Source: Thalassobius sp034670005
GTDB lineage: Bacteria; Pseudomonadota; Alphaproteobacteria; Rhodobacterales; Rhodobacteraceae
Direction of reading: 5' to 3'
DNA length: 64,000 bases
Assembly (NCBI RefSeq): GCF_034670005.1
Contig: NZ_JAXMOH010000007.1
Coordinates: 1 to 64,000 of the forward strand
Shown: positions 49,960-59,395 of the stretch, piece after piece
Position numbering within the stretch: position 1 is the stretch's first letter
Layout of the letters: each line of letters begins with the position of its first letter
Notes under the pieces: generated by a model
Databases searched by the model: none
What the model saw: the letters and a program-made list of their open reading frames with translations, nothing else
Told to the model about the DNA's origin: nothing
Program-made: the position numbers and the translations under genes

Positions 49960-51780
49960 TCACCCCTCCATCGCCTCCAATTCGTCGATCATGCCGGAAA
50001 TCATGCTCAGCCCCTTGTCCCAGAACTTGGGATCGCTCGCATCCAATCCGAACGGTGCCAGCAATTCCTTGTGGTGCTTCGATCCGCCGGCCTTGAGCAT
50101 GTCGAAATACTTCTCCTGGAACCCGTCGGGGTTTTCTTCGTAAACGGCATAAAGCGCGTTCACCAACCCGTCACCGAAAGCATAGGCATAGACGTAGAAG
50201 GGCGAATGCACGAAATGCGGGATATAGGCCCAGAAACATTCATACCCGTCCATGAAATCGAACGCTTCGCCCAGCGATTCCGCCTGCACCGACATCCACA
50301 GCGCGTTGATATCGTCGGGGGTCAGTTCGCCCTCGCGTCGCGCTGCGTGCAGTTTGCATTCGAAATCGTAAAACGCGATCTGGCGCACCACGGTGTTGAT
50401 CATGTCCTCGACCTTGCCCGCCAGCAGCACCTTGCGTTCTTCCTGTGTGGTGGCCTTTTCCAGCATCTTGCGGAAGGTCAGCATTTCACCGAACACCGAT
50501 GCGGTTTCGGCCAGCGTCAGCGGGGTTGAGGACAGCATTTCACCCTGATCAGCGGCCAGAACCTGATGCACGCCGTGGCCCAGCTCATGCGCCAGGGTCA
50601 TCACGTCGCGCGGCTTGCCCAGATAATTCAGCATCACATAAGGATGCACCTCGGTCACGGTGGGATGGGCAAAGGCACCCGGTGCCTTGCCGGGCTTCAC
50701 CCCCGCGTCGATCCAGCCCTTGTCGAAAAACGGTTGCGCGATCTCGCCCATGCGCGGGTCAAATGCGCTATAGGCTTCCATCACGATATCGCGGGCGGCA
50801 TTCCAATCGACCGTCTTGGTGACTTCCATCGGCAGCGGCGCGTTGCGGTCCCAGACCTGCATCCGGTCCAGCCCCAGCCATTTGCGTTTCAGTTCGTAAT
50901 AGCGGTGCGACAGCTTCGGATAGGCCTCGACCACCGCATTGCGCAGCGCCTCGACCACCTCGGGTTCGACATCGTTCGAAAGGTGCCGCGCGGTTTGCGC
51001 CGTGGGCATGTTGCGCCAGCGGTCGACGACTTCCTTTTCCTTGGCCTGCGTGTTGTGGACGCGGGCGAAGGTCTTGATATTGTCACCGAACACCCGCGCC
51101 AGTTCGCGGGACGCCGCTTCGCGCTTGCTGCGGTCCTGCTCGGTCAGCAGGTTCAGCGTGCCCTCGATGGTCAGCTCTTCGCCATCAACCTCGAATTCCA
51201 GCCCGGCGATGGTTTCATCGAACAGCTTTTCCCAGGCGTCGCCCACCACGCCCAGATCGTGCAGGAATTTTTCCAGCTCGTCGGACAGCTGATAAGGCTT
51301 CATTGCGCGGATACGGTCGAACACCGCCCGGTAGCGCGCCAGATCGGCGTTTTCCGCCAGCATCGTGATCAGCTTGTCATCTTCGATCCGGTTCAGTTCC
51401 AGCGTGAAGAACACCAAAGGCGTGGTGAAATTGGTGATCTTTTCCTGACAATCGGACATGAACTTGGCGCGGTCCGCATCCACGGTCAGTTGATAGTAGC
51501 GCAGCCCCGCATAGGACATGATGCGGCCCGCCTTGGTGGAAATCGCCTCGTTGCGCTTGACGCAGGTCAGTAACCCTTCGGCATCCAGACCGGCCAGCTT
51601 GCCTTCGTAATCAGCGGCAAAGGCGGCGCATTCCTGTTCCAGCCAATCGAGGTCAGAGGCCAGCTCGGGCGCGTCGTCCGAGGTATAAAGGTCGCTCAAA
51701 TCCCATTCGGGCAGATCGCCCAGATCCTTGGTGCCGGACCCGGCATTGATATCACGAAGGGGGAAGGGAAGCTTGAACAT
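49960..51780 (-). CDS. pepF: Oligoendopeptidase F (peptidase M3B)
   Basis: This 606-residue cytoplasmic zinc metallopeptidase cleaves short peptides. The catalytic HExxH is in LAHELGHGVHQVLA, with the third ligand Glu in SVFGEMLTF downstream. DAGVKPGKAPGAFAHP and YVMLNYLGKPRDV are typical of the pepF group. The ATG at 51780 (MFKLPFPLRDINA) follows AGAGGTGCC. A longer frame to 52200 overlaps the divergent FAH-family gene and is rejected. Confidence 0.93.
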   Translation of the reverse strand: MFKLPFPLRDINAGSGTKDLGDLPEWDLSDLYTSDDAPELASDLDWLEQECAAFAADYEGKLAGLDAEGLLTCVKRNEAISTKAGRIMSYAGLRYYQLTVDADRAKFMSDCQEKITNFTTPLVFFTLELNRIEDDKLITMLAENADLARYRAVFDRIRAMKPYQLSDELEKFLHDLGVVGDAWEKLFDETIAGLEFEVDGEELTIEGTLNLLTEQDRSKREAASRELARVFGDNIKTFARVHNTQAKEKEVVDRWRNMPTAQTARHLSNDVEPEVVEALRNAVVEAYPKLSHRYYELKRKWLGLDRMQVWDRNAPLPMEVTKTVDWNAARDIVMEAYSAFDPRMGEIAQPFFDKGWIDAGVKPGKAPGAFAHPTVTEVHPYVMLNYLGKPRDVMTLAHELGHGVHQVLAADQGEMLSSTPLTLAETASVFGEMLTFRKMLEKATTQEERKVLLAGKVEDMINTVVRQIAFYDFECKLHAARREGELTPDDINALWMSVQAESLGEAFDFMDGYECFWAYIPHFVHSPFYVYAYAFGDGLVNALYAVYEENPDGFQEKYFDMLKAGGSKHHKELLAPFGLDASDPKFWDKGLSMISGMIDELEAMEG

Positions 51781-51902
51781 ATCGGGGCACCTCTTGATCA
51801 TGTTGCCCCAACACATATGCCGCGCAGCCCCGCGCCTCAAGGGGCGCTTGCCCCTGCGCCGCAGCGCGCTAAAGTGGCGCCGATAAATCAGGAGGAATAT
51901 CA

Positions 51903-52733
51903 ATGCGTTTTGTCCGCTATGGCGAAGTTGGGGCGGAAAAGCCCGGAGTGCTGGATCGTCAGGGGCGCATCCGCGACCTGTCCGGCGTGGTGGATGACCT
52001 GTCGGGGGCAACCCTTGGCGATCTGCCGCAGGTCGATCCCGACACCCTGCCGCTGGTTGCGGGCGATCCGCGTCTGGGTGTGCCAGTGGCCGGGATCGGC
52101 AAATTCCTGTGCATCGGGCTGAACTATTCCGATCACGCCGCCGAAGCGGGGATGGACGAACCGGCGATGCCGATTCTGTTCCTGAAGGCCACCAGCGCAC
52201 TGAGCGGTCCCAACGACCCGGTATCGCTGCCGCGCGGATCGGTCAAATCGGATTGGGAAGTCGAATTGGGCGTGGTGATCGGCAAACCCGCCAAATACGT
52301 CTCAGAGGCCGAGGCGCTGGATTACGTGGCTGGCTATTGCGTGGTCAACGACGTGTCCGAACGCGAATATCAGATCGAACGCGTCGGTCAGTGGACCAAG
52401 GGCAAAAGCTGCGACACCTTCGGCCCGGTGGGGCCGTGGCTGGTCACCCCCGACGAAGCGGGCGATCCGCAGAACATGGCATTGACGCTGGATCTGAATG
52501 GCGAGCGCAAACAGGTCGGCAACACTGGGGCGATGATTTTTACCGTGGCGCAGATCATTTCGCATCTCAGCGAAATGATGACGCTGCATCCCGGTGACAT
52601 CATCGCCACCGGCACCCCGCCCGGCGTGGGTATGGGGCAGAAGCCGCCGGTTTTCCTCAAAGAGGGCGACGTGATGGAACTGGAAATCGCAGGGCTGGGA
52701 CGGCAGCGCCAAGAGGTGCGGCGCGATCCCTGA
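51903..52733 (+). CDS. Fumarylacetoacetate hydrolase family protein
   Basis: This 276-residue protein has the FAH C-terminal domain. It contains CIGLNYSDHAAEAGMD, FLKATSALSGPNDPV, the metal ligands in DWEVELGVVIGKPA (ExE) and VVNDVSEREYQ (Asp), and ATGTPPGVGMGQKPP. Members hydrolyse or decarboxylate 2-oxo acids from aromatic or sugar degradation, often under names such as 2-keto-4-pentenoate hydratase or ureidoglycolate lyase. The substrate cannot be assigned. CAGGAGG precedes the ATG. Confidence 0.9.
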   Translation: MRFVRYGEVGAEKPGVLDRQGRIRDLSGVVDDLSGATLGDLPQVDPDTLPLVAGDPRLGVPVAGIGKFLCIGLNYSDHAAEAGMDEPAMPILFLKATSALSGPNDPVSLPRGSVKSDWEVELGVVIGKPAKYVSEAEALDYVAGYCVVNDVSEREYQIERVGQWTKGKSCDTFGPVGPWLVTPDEAGDPQNMALTLDLNGERKQVGNTGAMIFTVAQIISHLSEMMTLHPGDIIATGTPPGVGMGQKPPVFLKEGDVMELEIAGLGRQRQEVRRDP

Positions 52734-52791
52734 ACGCGCCAAACCTTACCTTCGGGACCCGGTGAAATAACGTAAAACACCGGTACGGGGT

Positions 52792-52814
52792 GCGGCGGTG
52801 GTCCGGTCCGCCGC
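52792..52814. terminator. Hairpin between convergent genes
   Basis: GCGGCGG (52792-52798) pairs with CCGCCGC (52808-52814) around a 9-base loop, between the ends of the FAH-family and alpha/beta hydrolase genes. It may serve both. Confidence 0.55.
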
Positions 52815-52825
52815 CCTCACGCTGA

Positions 52826-53812
52826 TCAGGCCGACAACCGCAATCCGTCGCCATCAGTGCCGAAAGGCGATTTTCCCGCAGCAACGGCGGCGCAGAACGC
52901 TACGATTTCCTGCGTCACCTGCGCCCGGATCGCCGCACTCTCCATCAGCACCTCGTGCTCGGCGCCCGGAACCTCCTGCAACTGGCCGCCGGGCCAGCTT
53001 GCCATCCGGTTGCGGATACGCTGCGCATCGACGATGCGCTCATTGCTGCCCAGATAGGTCAGACAGGGCAGCGTCGGGGCGGGCAGCCGCGACAGCGCGC
53101 GGGTTTCGCGTAGCGCCGAATAAAGCCAGTTCAGGCTGGGGCCACCCAACGACAATTCCGGATGCGCCGCCAGTTGATCCTGCATCAATTTGTACATGCC
53201 CGGATCGGTGGTAAGGGTGTTGTCCGCGAACGGTTCGGCACTGACATAGGCCTCGTTGCGGGTGCCCGGCGAAAGTTTACCGGACAGGCCCAGCCGCCGG
53301 CTGGTCCAGCTCAGCGCCCAGGCCGCGGGCCGGGCGCTGGCCTCCATCTTGATACCCCACATCGGGCCGGTAAACACCGCTCCGCGCACCGGCATGTCCT
53401 GCATCAGCGACCGCAACCCGATACATCCGCCCATCGAATGAGCCAGCAGGAACCACGGTTTCGGCAGGTTCAATTTTTCGGCCGCCGCGACCGCCGCCTG
53501 CACATCCATCTGATAATCGGCAAAATTGCCGACATGGCCGATCATCGGATCGTCGATCAGCCGGTCGGCCAATCCCTGACCACGCCAGTCGATGGCCAGG
53601 GTGGCATAGCCGGCCTCGGCCATGTCCTGTGCAGTATGGGCATACTTTTCAATATATTCGGTCCGGCCCGGGAACAGCAGAACCGTGCCTTTCTCGGCGC
53701 CCTCAGCCCAGACACCAATGCGAATACGCACCGCGTCCGCAGTGGTCAGCCAATAGGCCCGACCAGGCACAGACGACCCGATACAGTCGGAAAAGAAAGG
53801 CGCAGTTTGCAT
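52826..53812 (-). CDS. Alpha/beta hydrolase, lysophospholipase-like
   Basis: This 328-residue serine hydrolase has the nucleophile elbow AHSMGG (LLAHSMGGCIGLRSL). GTVLLFPGRTEYIEKY carries the oxyanion region, and IDWRGQGLADRL resembles the monoacylglycerol lipase/PldB group. The acid and His lie near LGSNERIVDAQR and GAEHEVLMES. No signal peptide. The family includes lysophospholipases and monoglyceride lipases; the natural ester is unknown. It is followed 9 bases upstream on the map by the SCP2 gene in the same direction. Confidence 0.86.
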   Translation of the reverse strand: MQTAPFFSDCIGSSVPGRAYWLTTADAVRIRIGVWAEGAEKGTVLLFPGRTEYIEKYAHTAQDMAEAGYATLAIDWRGQGLADRLIDDPMIGHVGNFADYQMDVQAAVAAAEKLNLPKPWFLLAHSMGGCIGLRSLMQDMPVRGAVFTGPMWGIKMEASARPAAWALSWTSRRLGLSGKLSPGTRNEAYVSAEPFADNTLTTDPGMYKLMQDQLAAHPELSLGGPSLNWLYSALRETRALSRLPAPTLPCLTYLGSNERIVDAQRIRNRMASWPGGQLQEVPGAEHEVLMESAAIRAQVTQEIVAFCAAVAAGKSPFGTDGDGLRLSA

Positions 53813-53821
53813 TGCGTGGCC

Positions 53822-54112
53822 TCAGCTTATGACAGACCCAAGTTTCATGGCCATTCCCATGTCCCCGTCCAGCGCCAGCTTGCCGCTCATGAAGGCAGAG
53901 GTCGGGTTCAGGTCGCCGCTCATCATTGCTTCGAAGGTGTCGGCATCGGCGGTCAGGGTGACTTCGGTTTCCTCGTCGCTCGCGCGCGCGCCATTGGCAT
54001 CGACCACGATCGCGCCTTCGCCTTCGATCACGAATTTTGCCGAACCATCGAAATCCGCACCGTCCAGCTTTGCGTTCAAAGCGTCGACGGCTGCTGCAAT
54101 CTTGTCGCTCAT
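53822..54112 (-). CDS. SCP2 sterol-carrier-domain protein
   Basis: This 96-residue single SCP2 domain has KFVIEGEGAIVVDANG, EVTLTADADTFEAMMSGDLNPTSAFMSGKLALDGDMGMAMKL, the classic lipid-binding end. Small SCP2 proteins bind fatty acyl groups or lipids. It precedes the lysophospholipase-like gene in one probable operon, so a joint lipid role is plausible. AGGAAAGG lies before the ATG. Confidence 0.92.
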   Translation of the reverse strand: MSDKIAAAVDALNAKLDGADFDGSAKFVIEGEGAIVVDANGARASDEETEVTLTADADTFEAMMSGDLNPTSAFMSGKLALDGDMGMAMKLGSVIS

Positions 54113-54185
54113 GATAGACCTTTCCTAAGTTGTGATCAGTGGGGGTCTGTTATTTCCCCGATGATGGACTAAACTAAGTCCTATT

Positions 54186-54755
54186 ATGAGCGCTGTTTCA
54201 ACAAATCCGAAGCTTATCGTCGCGGCAATCGCGGCCATAGTCACGTTTTCCTTACCTTTGCAGGCGCAGGACAACCCGGCCGAAGGAATATCCGACCTGC
54301 TGCAACAGCTGGAACAGGCCGATCCAGCCGACGCCAAGCGGATCGACCGGCAGATCAAACTGGAATGGGGCAATTCCGGCTCGCCGGCGATGGACCTGTT
54401 GCTCAAACGGGGCCGCGAAGCGATGGAACGGGGGGATTTGCAAACCGCCGCCGATCATTTGACCGCGCTCACCGACCATGCGCCCGACTTTGCCGAAGGC
54501 TGGCACCAGCGCGCCAGCGCCTGGTTCCGGCTGGGCCGTTACGGGCTGGCCCTGTCGGATCTGGAACGCGCCCTGACGCTCAATCCGAATCACTACGAGG
54601 CGCTGTTCGGCATGGCGGTGATATTGGAACAGCTGGACCGGCCCGAATTGGCCTATCGGGCCTATGCGCTTGTGCAGCAGATATACCCGCATTACGACGA
54701 AGCAGAGAAAGCGTTGAAACGTCTCGAAACCCGTGCGCAGGGGCAGAAACTCTAA
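54186..54755 (+). CDS. TPR-repeat periplasmic protein
   Basis: This 189-residue protein has a signal peptide (KLIVAAIAAIVTFSLPLQAQ). Tetratricopeptide-like helices follow from about 85 to 175 (AEGWHQRASAWFRLGRYGLALSDLERALTLNPNHYEALFG, then RAYALVQQIYPHYDEAEKALKRL). TPR proteins scaffold protein complexes. It ends 17 bases before the helicase gene and is probably co-transcribed with it. Function unknown. Confidence 0.87.
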   Translation: MSAVSTNPKLIVAAIAAIVTFSLPLQAQDNPAEGISDLLQQLEQADPADAKRIDRQIKLEWGNSGSPAMDLLLKRGREAMERGDLQTAADHLTALTDHAPDFAEGWHQRASAWFRLGRYGLALSDLERALTLNPNHYEALFGMAVILEQLDRPELAYRAYALVQQIYPHYDEAEKALKRLETRAQGQKL

Positions 54756-54772
54756 GTCAGGAAATACGGCCT

Positions 54773-57679
54773 ATGGCCCAGTACGCCCGGATCGCGGCGG
54801 TTCTCGGACCGACCAATACCGGAAAAACCACCTACGCGATTGAACGTATGCTGGCTCACCGTACCGGGGTGATCGGCCTGCCGTTGCGGCTTTTGGCGCG
54901 CGAAGTCTATGACAAGATCGTGGAATTGCGCGGCCCGTCTGTGGTCGCATTGGTCACCGGCGAAGAACGCATCGTGCCCAAACGGACCCAGTATTGGGTC
55001 TGCACGGTCGAAGCGATGCCCGACGGCATGGGCTGCGATTTTCTGGCCGTTGACGAAATTCAGCTCTGCGCCGACCCTGATCGCGGTCATGTCTTCACCG
55101 ACCGGCTGCTGCGGGCGCGGGGCTTGCATGAAACCCTGTTCCTTGGCTCGGACACGATGCGCAGCACCATCGCACAACTGGTGCCGGGGGTCGAATTTGT
55201 CCGCCGTGAACGGATGTCGCAACTGACCTATACCGGCTCAAAGAAAATCAGCCGGATGAAACCGCGCAGCGCCATCGTCGGGTTTTCCGTCGAAGACGTC
55301 TATGCCATCGCCGAACTGTTGCGGCGGCAAAAGGGCGGCGCGGCGGTTGTCATGGGCGCGTTGAGCCCACGCACCCGCAACGCCCAGGTGGAACTTTATC
55401 AAAACGGCGATGTCGATTTCTTGGTGGCGACCGACGCCATCGGCATGGGGCTGAACCTTGATATCAGCCATGTCGCCTTTTCTTCGCTGGCCAAATTCGA
55501 CGGGCGGCGGATGCGGTTCCTGATGCCGAACGAATTGGCCCAGATCGCGGGGCGGGCCGGGCGCGGTATGCAGGACGGCACCTTTGGCGTTACCGGCGAA
55601 GCCGGCCCCCTGGACGAAGAGGTCGCCCGCGCGATCATGGATCACCAGTTTACCCCGGTGCGCAAACTCAACTGGCGCAACGCGGCGCTGCAATTCGGCT
55701 CCACCGATGCGCTGATCCGGTCGTTGGAACGCGCTCCCGACGATCCATTGTTGCTGAAATCACGCGATGCCGACGACCTCTTGGCGCTCAAGGCGTTGGC
55801 TCAGGTACCCGAAATCCGTGCCCGCGCCAGCGACGGCCCGTCGGTCAAATTGCTTTGGGATGTCTGCCGCATTCCCGATTTCCGTGGCATCAGCCATGCC
55901 GAACATGCCACCTTGCTGGACGATATTTATGCATTCCTGCACCAAAACGGGCGCGTTCCGAACGATTGGCTGGCACAAAGGATACAGCGGATCGACAGAA
56001 CCGATGGTGACATTGACACATTGTCGAAACGTCTCGCATTTATTCGAACGTGGACATATGTCGCGCAAAGATCGGGCTGGGTGGATGACGAAAGCCATTG
56101 GCGCGGCGAAACGCGCGCTGTAGAAGACAGATTGTCGGATGCTCTTCATGAACGTCTGACTCAAAGATTTGTGGACCGGCGCACATCCGTGTTGCTGCGC
56201 CGGCTCAAACAGAAGGAGGCCCTTTTGGCCGAAGTGAATGATCAAGGTGAAGTGACCGTCGAAGGCGAATTCGTCGGTCGTCTGGAAGGGTTCCGTTTCC
56301 GTCAGGACAAGGACGCGTCAGGGCAAGAGGCCAAGACATTGCGTCAGGCCAGTGTGCAAGCGCTGGTGCCGCATTTCAATCTGCGCGCGGATCGGTTCTA
56401 TAACGCCCCCGATACCGAGATTGATTTTACCGAACAGGGCGGGCTGATGTGGGGCACCGAAGCGGTGGGCAAGCTGACCGCCGGGGCCGATCCGCTGAAA
56501 CCGCAGATCGAAGCTTTCGTCGATGACGAGGCTGGCACCGAGGTGATCCAGAAGGTGCAGCGCCGTTTGCAGCACTTCATCGACCGCAAGATCGCCGCAT
56601 TGTTCGAACCTTTGCTGGCGCTGGGCCGGGATGAAACCCTGACCGGTCTGGCCCGCGGGTTCGCCTTCCAGATGGTTGAAAACCTTGGCATCATTCCGCG
56701 CGCGCAGGTCGCGGACGACGTCAAGGCACTGGATCAGGAGGCCCGGTCCGCCTTGCGCAAACACGGGATTCGTTTCGGTCAGTTTACCATTTTCATGCCG
56801 CTGCTGCTGAAACCCGCACCGACCCGGTTGCGTCTGGCGCTGTGGTCGCTGGCCAAAGGGCTGGATGTGTTCCCCGAAGCGCCGCCGCCGGGGCTGGTCA
56901 CCGTGCCCACCGATCCGCAGTCCCCCGAAGGCTACGATTCGATGGCGGGTTACCGCGCCGCGGGCACCCGTTCGATCCGCATCGACATGCTGGAACGTCT
57001 GGCCGATATGCTGCGCGCCGAAGACAGCCGCGCCGGATTCGAAGCCAAACCCGACATGCTGTCGATCACCGGCATGACGCTGGAACAATTCGCCGACCTG
57101 ATGCAGGGGCTGGGCTATCATGCTGAACAGGGCGAACGGCCCAAGGTTAAGCCCGTTGCGTCCGCAGCCCCGGCAGTGACTGAAACGGCTGAAACGCCAG
57201 AAGAATCCACGGCAACTGCTGAAACCCCGACCGCCGATGCGGTGGAACCGGGTCTGCAAGCGGACCCTGCCGCCGAGGCCGATGCGCCAGCGCCGGACGA
57301 CGCCGCGCCGGACGCCGACGTTCAGCCACAGGCCGGCGACAGCGCTACCGACGGCGTTGCCAATACAGACGTGGTCGCCGACGAGGCCGAATCGCACTCC
57401 GATGCCGCGCCCGAGACCGAGGTTTTCTATACCTTCACCTGGGGCCGACGGTCGCAGGGCAATCGCGCGCGCGGTGGCCGGGGGCGGCCGCAACAGGACC
57501 GCGAGCAGGCCAAGGGCGGCGGTAAGCCGCGTGGCAAGGGCAAGCCCCGCGACGGCAAACCTCGTGGCGGTCCCAAGGGGGCTAAATCCTATCAGGCCCG
57601 GCCACCGAAAAAGGAAAAGCCGATCGACCCGGACAACCCCTTCGCCGCTGCGCTGATGGGGCTGAAAACCAAAGACTGA
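54773..57679 (+). CDS. SUV3-like superfamily 2 helicase with a charged RG-rich tail
   Basis: This 968-residue protein resembles the mitochondrial RNA helicase SUV3 and its alphaproteobacterial relatives. Walker A is GPTNTGKTTYA, the DExx box is VDEIQLCADPDRGH, motif V-like VATDAIGMGLNLDI, and motif VI QIAGRAGRGMQDG. A domain of about 350 residues follows (MELRL-like segment RFYNAPDTEIDF). From about 790 the tail is acidic and Ala/Glu/Asp-rich, then strongly basic and Gly-rich (GGRGRPQQDREQ, KPRGKGKPRDGKPRGG), typical of RNA-binding disorder. A role in RNA turnover is likely. ATG 54773 matches the family start (MAQYARIAAVLGPTN). Confidence 0.88.
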   Translation: MAQYARIAAVLGPTNTGKTTYAIERMLAHRTGVIGLPLRLLAREVYDKIVELRGPSVVALVTGEERIVPKRTQYWVCTVEAMPDGMGCDFLAVDEIQLCADPDRGHVFTDRLLRARGLHETLFLGSDTMRSTIAQLVPGVEFVRRERMSQLTYTGSKKISRMKPRSAIVGFSVEDVYAIAELLRRQKGGAAVVMGALSPRTRNAQVELYQNGDVDFLVATDAIGMGLNLDISHVAFSSLAKFDGRRMRFLMPNELAQIAGRAGRGMQDGTFGVTGEAGPLDEEVARAIMDHQFTPVRKLNWRNAALQFGSTDALIRSLERAPDDPLLLKSRDADDLLALKALAQVPEIRARASDGPSVKLLWDVCRIPDFRGISHAEHATLLDDIYAFLHQNGRVPNDWLAQRIQRIDRTDGDIDTLSKRLAFIRTWTYVAQRSGWVDDESHWRGETRAVEDRLSDALHERLTQRFVDRRTSVLLRRLKQKEALLAEVNDQGEVTVEGEFVGRLEGFRFRQDKDASGQEAKTLRQASVQALVPHFNLRADRFYNAPDTEIDFTEQGGLMWGTEAVGKLTAGADPLKPQIEAFVDDEAGTEVIQKVQRRLQHFIDRKIAALFEPLLALGRDETLTGLARGFAFQMVENLGIIPRAQVADDVKALDQEARSALRKHGIRFGQFTIFMPLLLKPAPTRLRLALWSLAKGLDVFPEAPPPGLVTVPTDPQSPEGYDSMAGYRAAGTRSIRIDMLERLADMLRAEDSRAGFEAKPDMLSITGMTLEQFADLMQGLGYHAEQGERPKVKPVASAAPAVTETAETPEESTATAETPTADAVEPGLQADPAAEADAPAPDDAAPDADVQPQAGDSATDGVANTDVVADEAESHSDAAPETEVFYTFTWGRRSQGNRARGGRGRPQQDREQAKGGGKPRGKGKPRDGKPRGGPKGAKSYQARPPKKEKPIDPDNPFAAALMGLKTKD

Positions 57680-57699
57680 ACCGCTGGCAAGGGGACTGG

Positions 57700-58074
57700 G
57701 TGAGCGCGCCAAAGCCAAAGCTGAGACTGGATAAGTGGTTGTGGCACGCGCGTTTTTTCAAAACGCGCGGGCTGGCGGCCAAAACGGTTTCGGCCGGTCA
57801 CGTCCGGGTCAACAGCTCCAAGGCGTCGAAACCGGCACAGGCTGTCGGGGCAGGGGATGTGCTGACCTTTCCGCAAGGCCGCCAGATTCGCGTGGTGCGG
57901 GTCGAACTGCTCGGCGAACGGCGTGGTCCCGCACCCGAAGCGCAAACGCTCTACACCGATCTCACCCCGCCAGAGGACAGCATTCCACCAGCACCGCGCT
58001 TTGAAGGCAAAGGGCGTCCCAGCAAGCGCGATAGACGAATGATCGACCTGGATCGCGCACGAGAGCTTGAATGA
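57700..58074 (+). CDS. S4-domain RNA-binding protein, Hsp15-like
   Basis: This 124-residue protein starts with GTG. Its S4 domain (LRLDKWLWHARFFKTRGLAAKTVSAGHVRVN) matches the heat-shock protein 15 (HslR) family, which binds free 50S subunits carrying stalled nascent chains. The C-terminal half is basic and ends KGRPSKRDRRMIDLDRARELE. It is 20 bases after the helicase stop and probably in the same transcript, grouping RNA-handling genes. Confidence 0.88.
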   Translation: MSAPKPKLRLDKWLWHARFFKTRGLAAKTVSAGHVRVNSSKASKPAQAVGAGDVLTFPQGRQIRVVRVELLGERRGPAPEAQTLYTDLTPPEDSIPPAPRFEGKGRPSKRDRRMIDLDRARELE

Positions 58075-58126
58075 TCCCGGGCGCTGATTTAGCTAATGCG
58101 CCAAGTTATTAAGATGAGAGACTGAT

Positions 58127-58465
58127 ATGACTTATGTCGTGATCGATAATTGCATTGCCTGCAAATACACCGACTGCGTCGAGGTATGTCCGGTGGACTG
58201 CTTCTATGAAGGCGAAAACATGCTGGTGATCCATCCGGATGAATGTATCGATTGCGGCGTGTGCGAACCCGAATGTCCCGCCGACGCCATCCGTCCCGAT
58301 ACCGAGCCGGAAATGGAAAAATGGGTCGAGTTCAATCGCAAATATTCCGAGCTCTGGCCGGTCATCATCGAAAAGAAAGATCCGCTGCCGGGCTACGAAG
58401 ATCGCGACGGCGAAACCGACAAGGTAACCAAGTATTTTTCGGAAAAGCCGGGCGAGGGCAGCTGA
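58127..58465 (+). CDS. fdxA: 7Fe (3Fe-4S/4Fe-4S) ferredoxin FdxA
   Basis: This 112-residue ferredoxin has cysteine patterns CIACKYTDCVEVCP and CIDCGVCEPECP with Cys replaced by a longer spacing in the first cluster, typical of 7Fe ferredoxins. The C-terminal extension (KWVEFNRKYSELWPVIIEKKD) is characteristic of alphaproteobacterial FdxA. It serves as a low-potential electron carrier in the cytoplasm. It is 52 bases after the S4-domain gene. Confidence 0.93.
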   Translation: MTYVVIDNCIACKYTDCVEVCPVDCFYEGENMLVIHPDECIDCGVCEPECPADAIRPDTEPEMEKWVEFNRKYSELWPVIIEKKDPLPGYEDRDGETDKVTKYFSEKPGEGS

Positions 58466-58756
58466 TCAGGGTGATTCGCCCGATTCGCCGCAAATTTGCG
58501 GCCATTTGGTAAAAAACAGAGAATCTGGGCCGAATCCCGCCCATATTCCCCGTAGGTGCGGCGCGAGACGCTTCCGAAATGCCCATTTTTGTGCTATATG
58601 ACAATCACATGACGAAGACTGCCTGATCTCCATCGCACTGCGCTGTCGCCAGCGGGTGGATCACTTTGCGCCAAAATTCCATATGACGAGCGTATGCAAA
58701 TACCTCGCCGGTTTTTTTGTCGCTCTGGTTCAGGGGTCCTTGCGAGGAAGGATTGC
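58466..58756. promoter_or_regulatory. fdxA-carD intergenic region
   Basis: This is a 291-base gap with a perfect 14-bp palindrome CCGCAAATTTGCGG (58488-58501), 23 bases past the fdxA stop, which could be a terminator stem or operator. The rest is the promoter side of carD; no clear -35/-10 pair can be chosen. Confidence 0.4.
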
Positions 58757-59266
58757 ATGAGCAAAACGAAGAAATCTGAATTCAGCCCGAACGAATACGT
58801 GGTTTACCCGGCGCATGGCGTCGGTCAGATCGTATCGATCGAGGAACAGGAAATCGCCGGCATTTCGATGGAGCTCTTCGTGATCTCTTTCGAAAAGGAC
58901 AAGATGACCCTGCGGGTGCCGACCAACAAAGCCACAGAAATCGGCATGCGTTCGCTGTCGACCCCGGACGTGGTCAGCCAGGCGATGAAAACGCTCAGAG
59001 GCAAAGCCAAGGTGAAACGCGCCATGTGGTCGCGCCGGGCACAGGAATACGAACAGAAGATCAACTCCGGTGACCTGATCGCCATCGCCGAAGTGGTGCG
59101 CGACCTGCACCGCACCGACGATCAGCGTGAGCAAAGCTATTCCGAACGCCAGCTCTATGAAGCGGCGCTGGAACGGCTGACCCGCGAAGTCGCCGCCGTC
59201 GGTGGCGGGGATGAAATCGCCGCCGCCAAGAAAGTCGACGAAGTTCTGGTGTCGCGCGCGGCCTAA
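58757..59266 (+). CDS. carD: CarD-family transcription regulator
   Basis: This 169-residue protein has the N-terminal RNA polymerase-interacting domain (YVVYPAHGVGQIVSIEEQEIAG, FEKDKMTLRVPTNKA) and a C-terminal helical DNA-binding domain (MWSRRAQEYEQKINSGDLIAIAEVVRDLHR). CarD stabilises open promoter complexes, notably at rRNA and stress-related genes. ATG 58757 is favoured (MSKTKKSEFSPNEYVV, after AGGAAGGA), over the 58694 start that adds an unlikely 21-residue leader. Confidence 0.93.
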   Translation: MSKTKKSEFSPNEYVVYPAHGVGQIVSIEEQEIAGISMELFVISFEKDKMTLRVPTNKATEIGMRSLSTPDVVSQAMKTLRGKAKVKRAMWSRRAQEYEQKINSGDLIAIAEVVRDLHRTDDQREQSYSERQLYEAALERLTREVAAVGGGDEIAAAKKVDEVLVSRAA

Positions 59267-59290
59267 GCGCCGGCTCTTTGGAAATGAAAG

Positions 59291-59319
59291 GCCGCGTTCC
59301 TTCGGGAGCGCGGCTTTTT
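59291..59319 (+). terminator. Rho-independent terminator of carD
   Basis: GCCGCGTTCC-TTCG-GGAGCGCGGC forms a near-perfect stem with a UUCG tetraloop, followed by TTTTT, 25 bases past the carD stop. Confidence 0.92.
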
Positions 59320-59395
59320 CTTTGGCTTTGCGCGATGTGTCAGGGAAACGGTGTCTGCCCCTGTTGCCACGCTATGTTGCGCTTGATCTCGCCGG

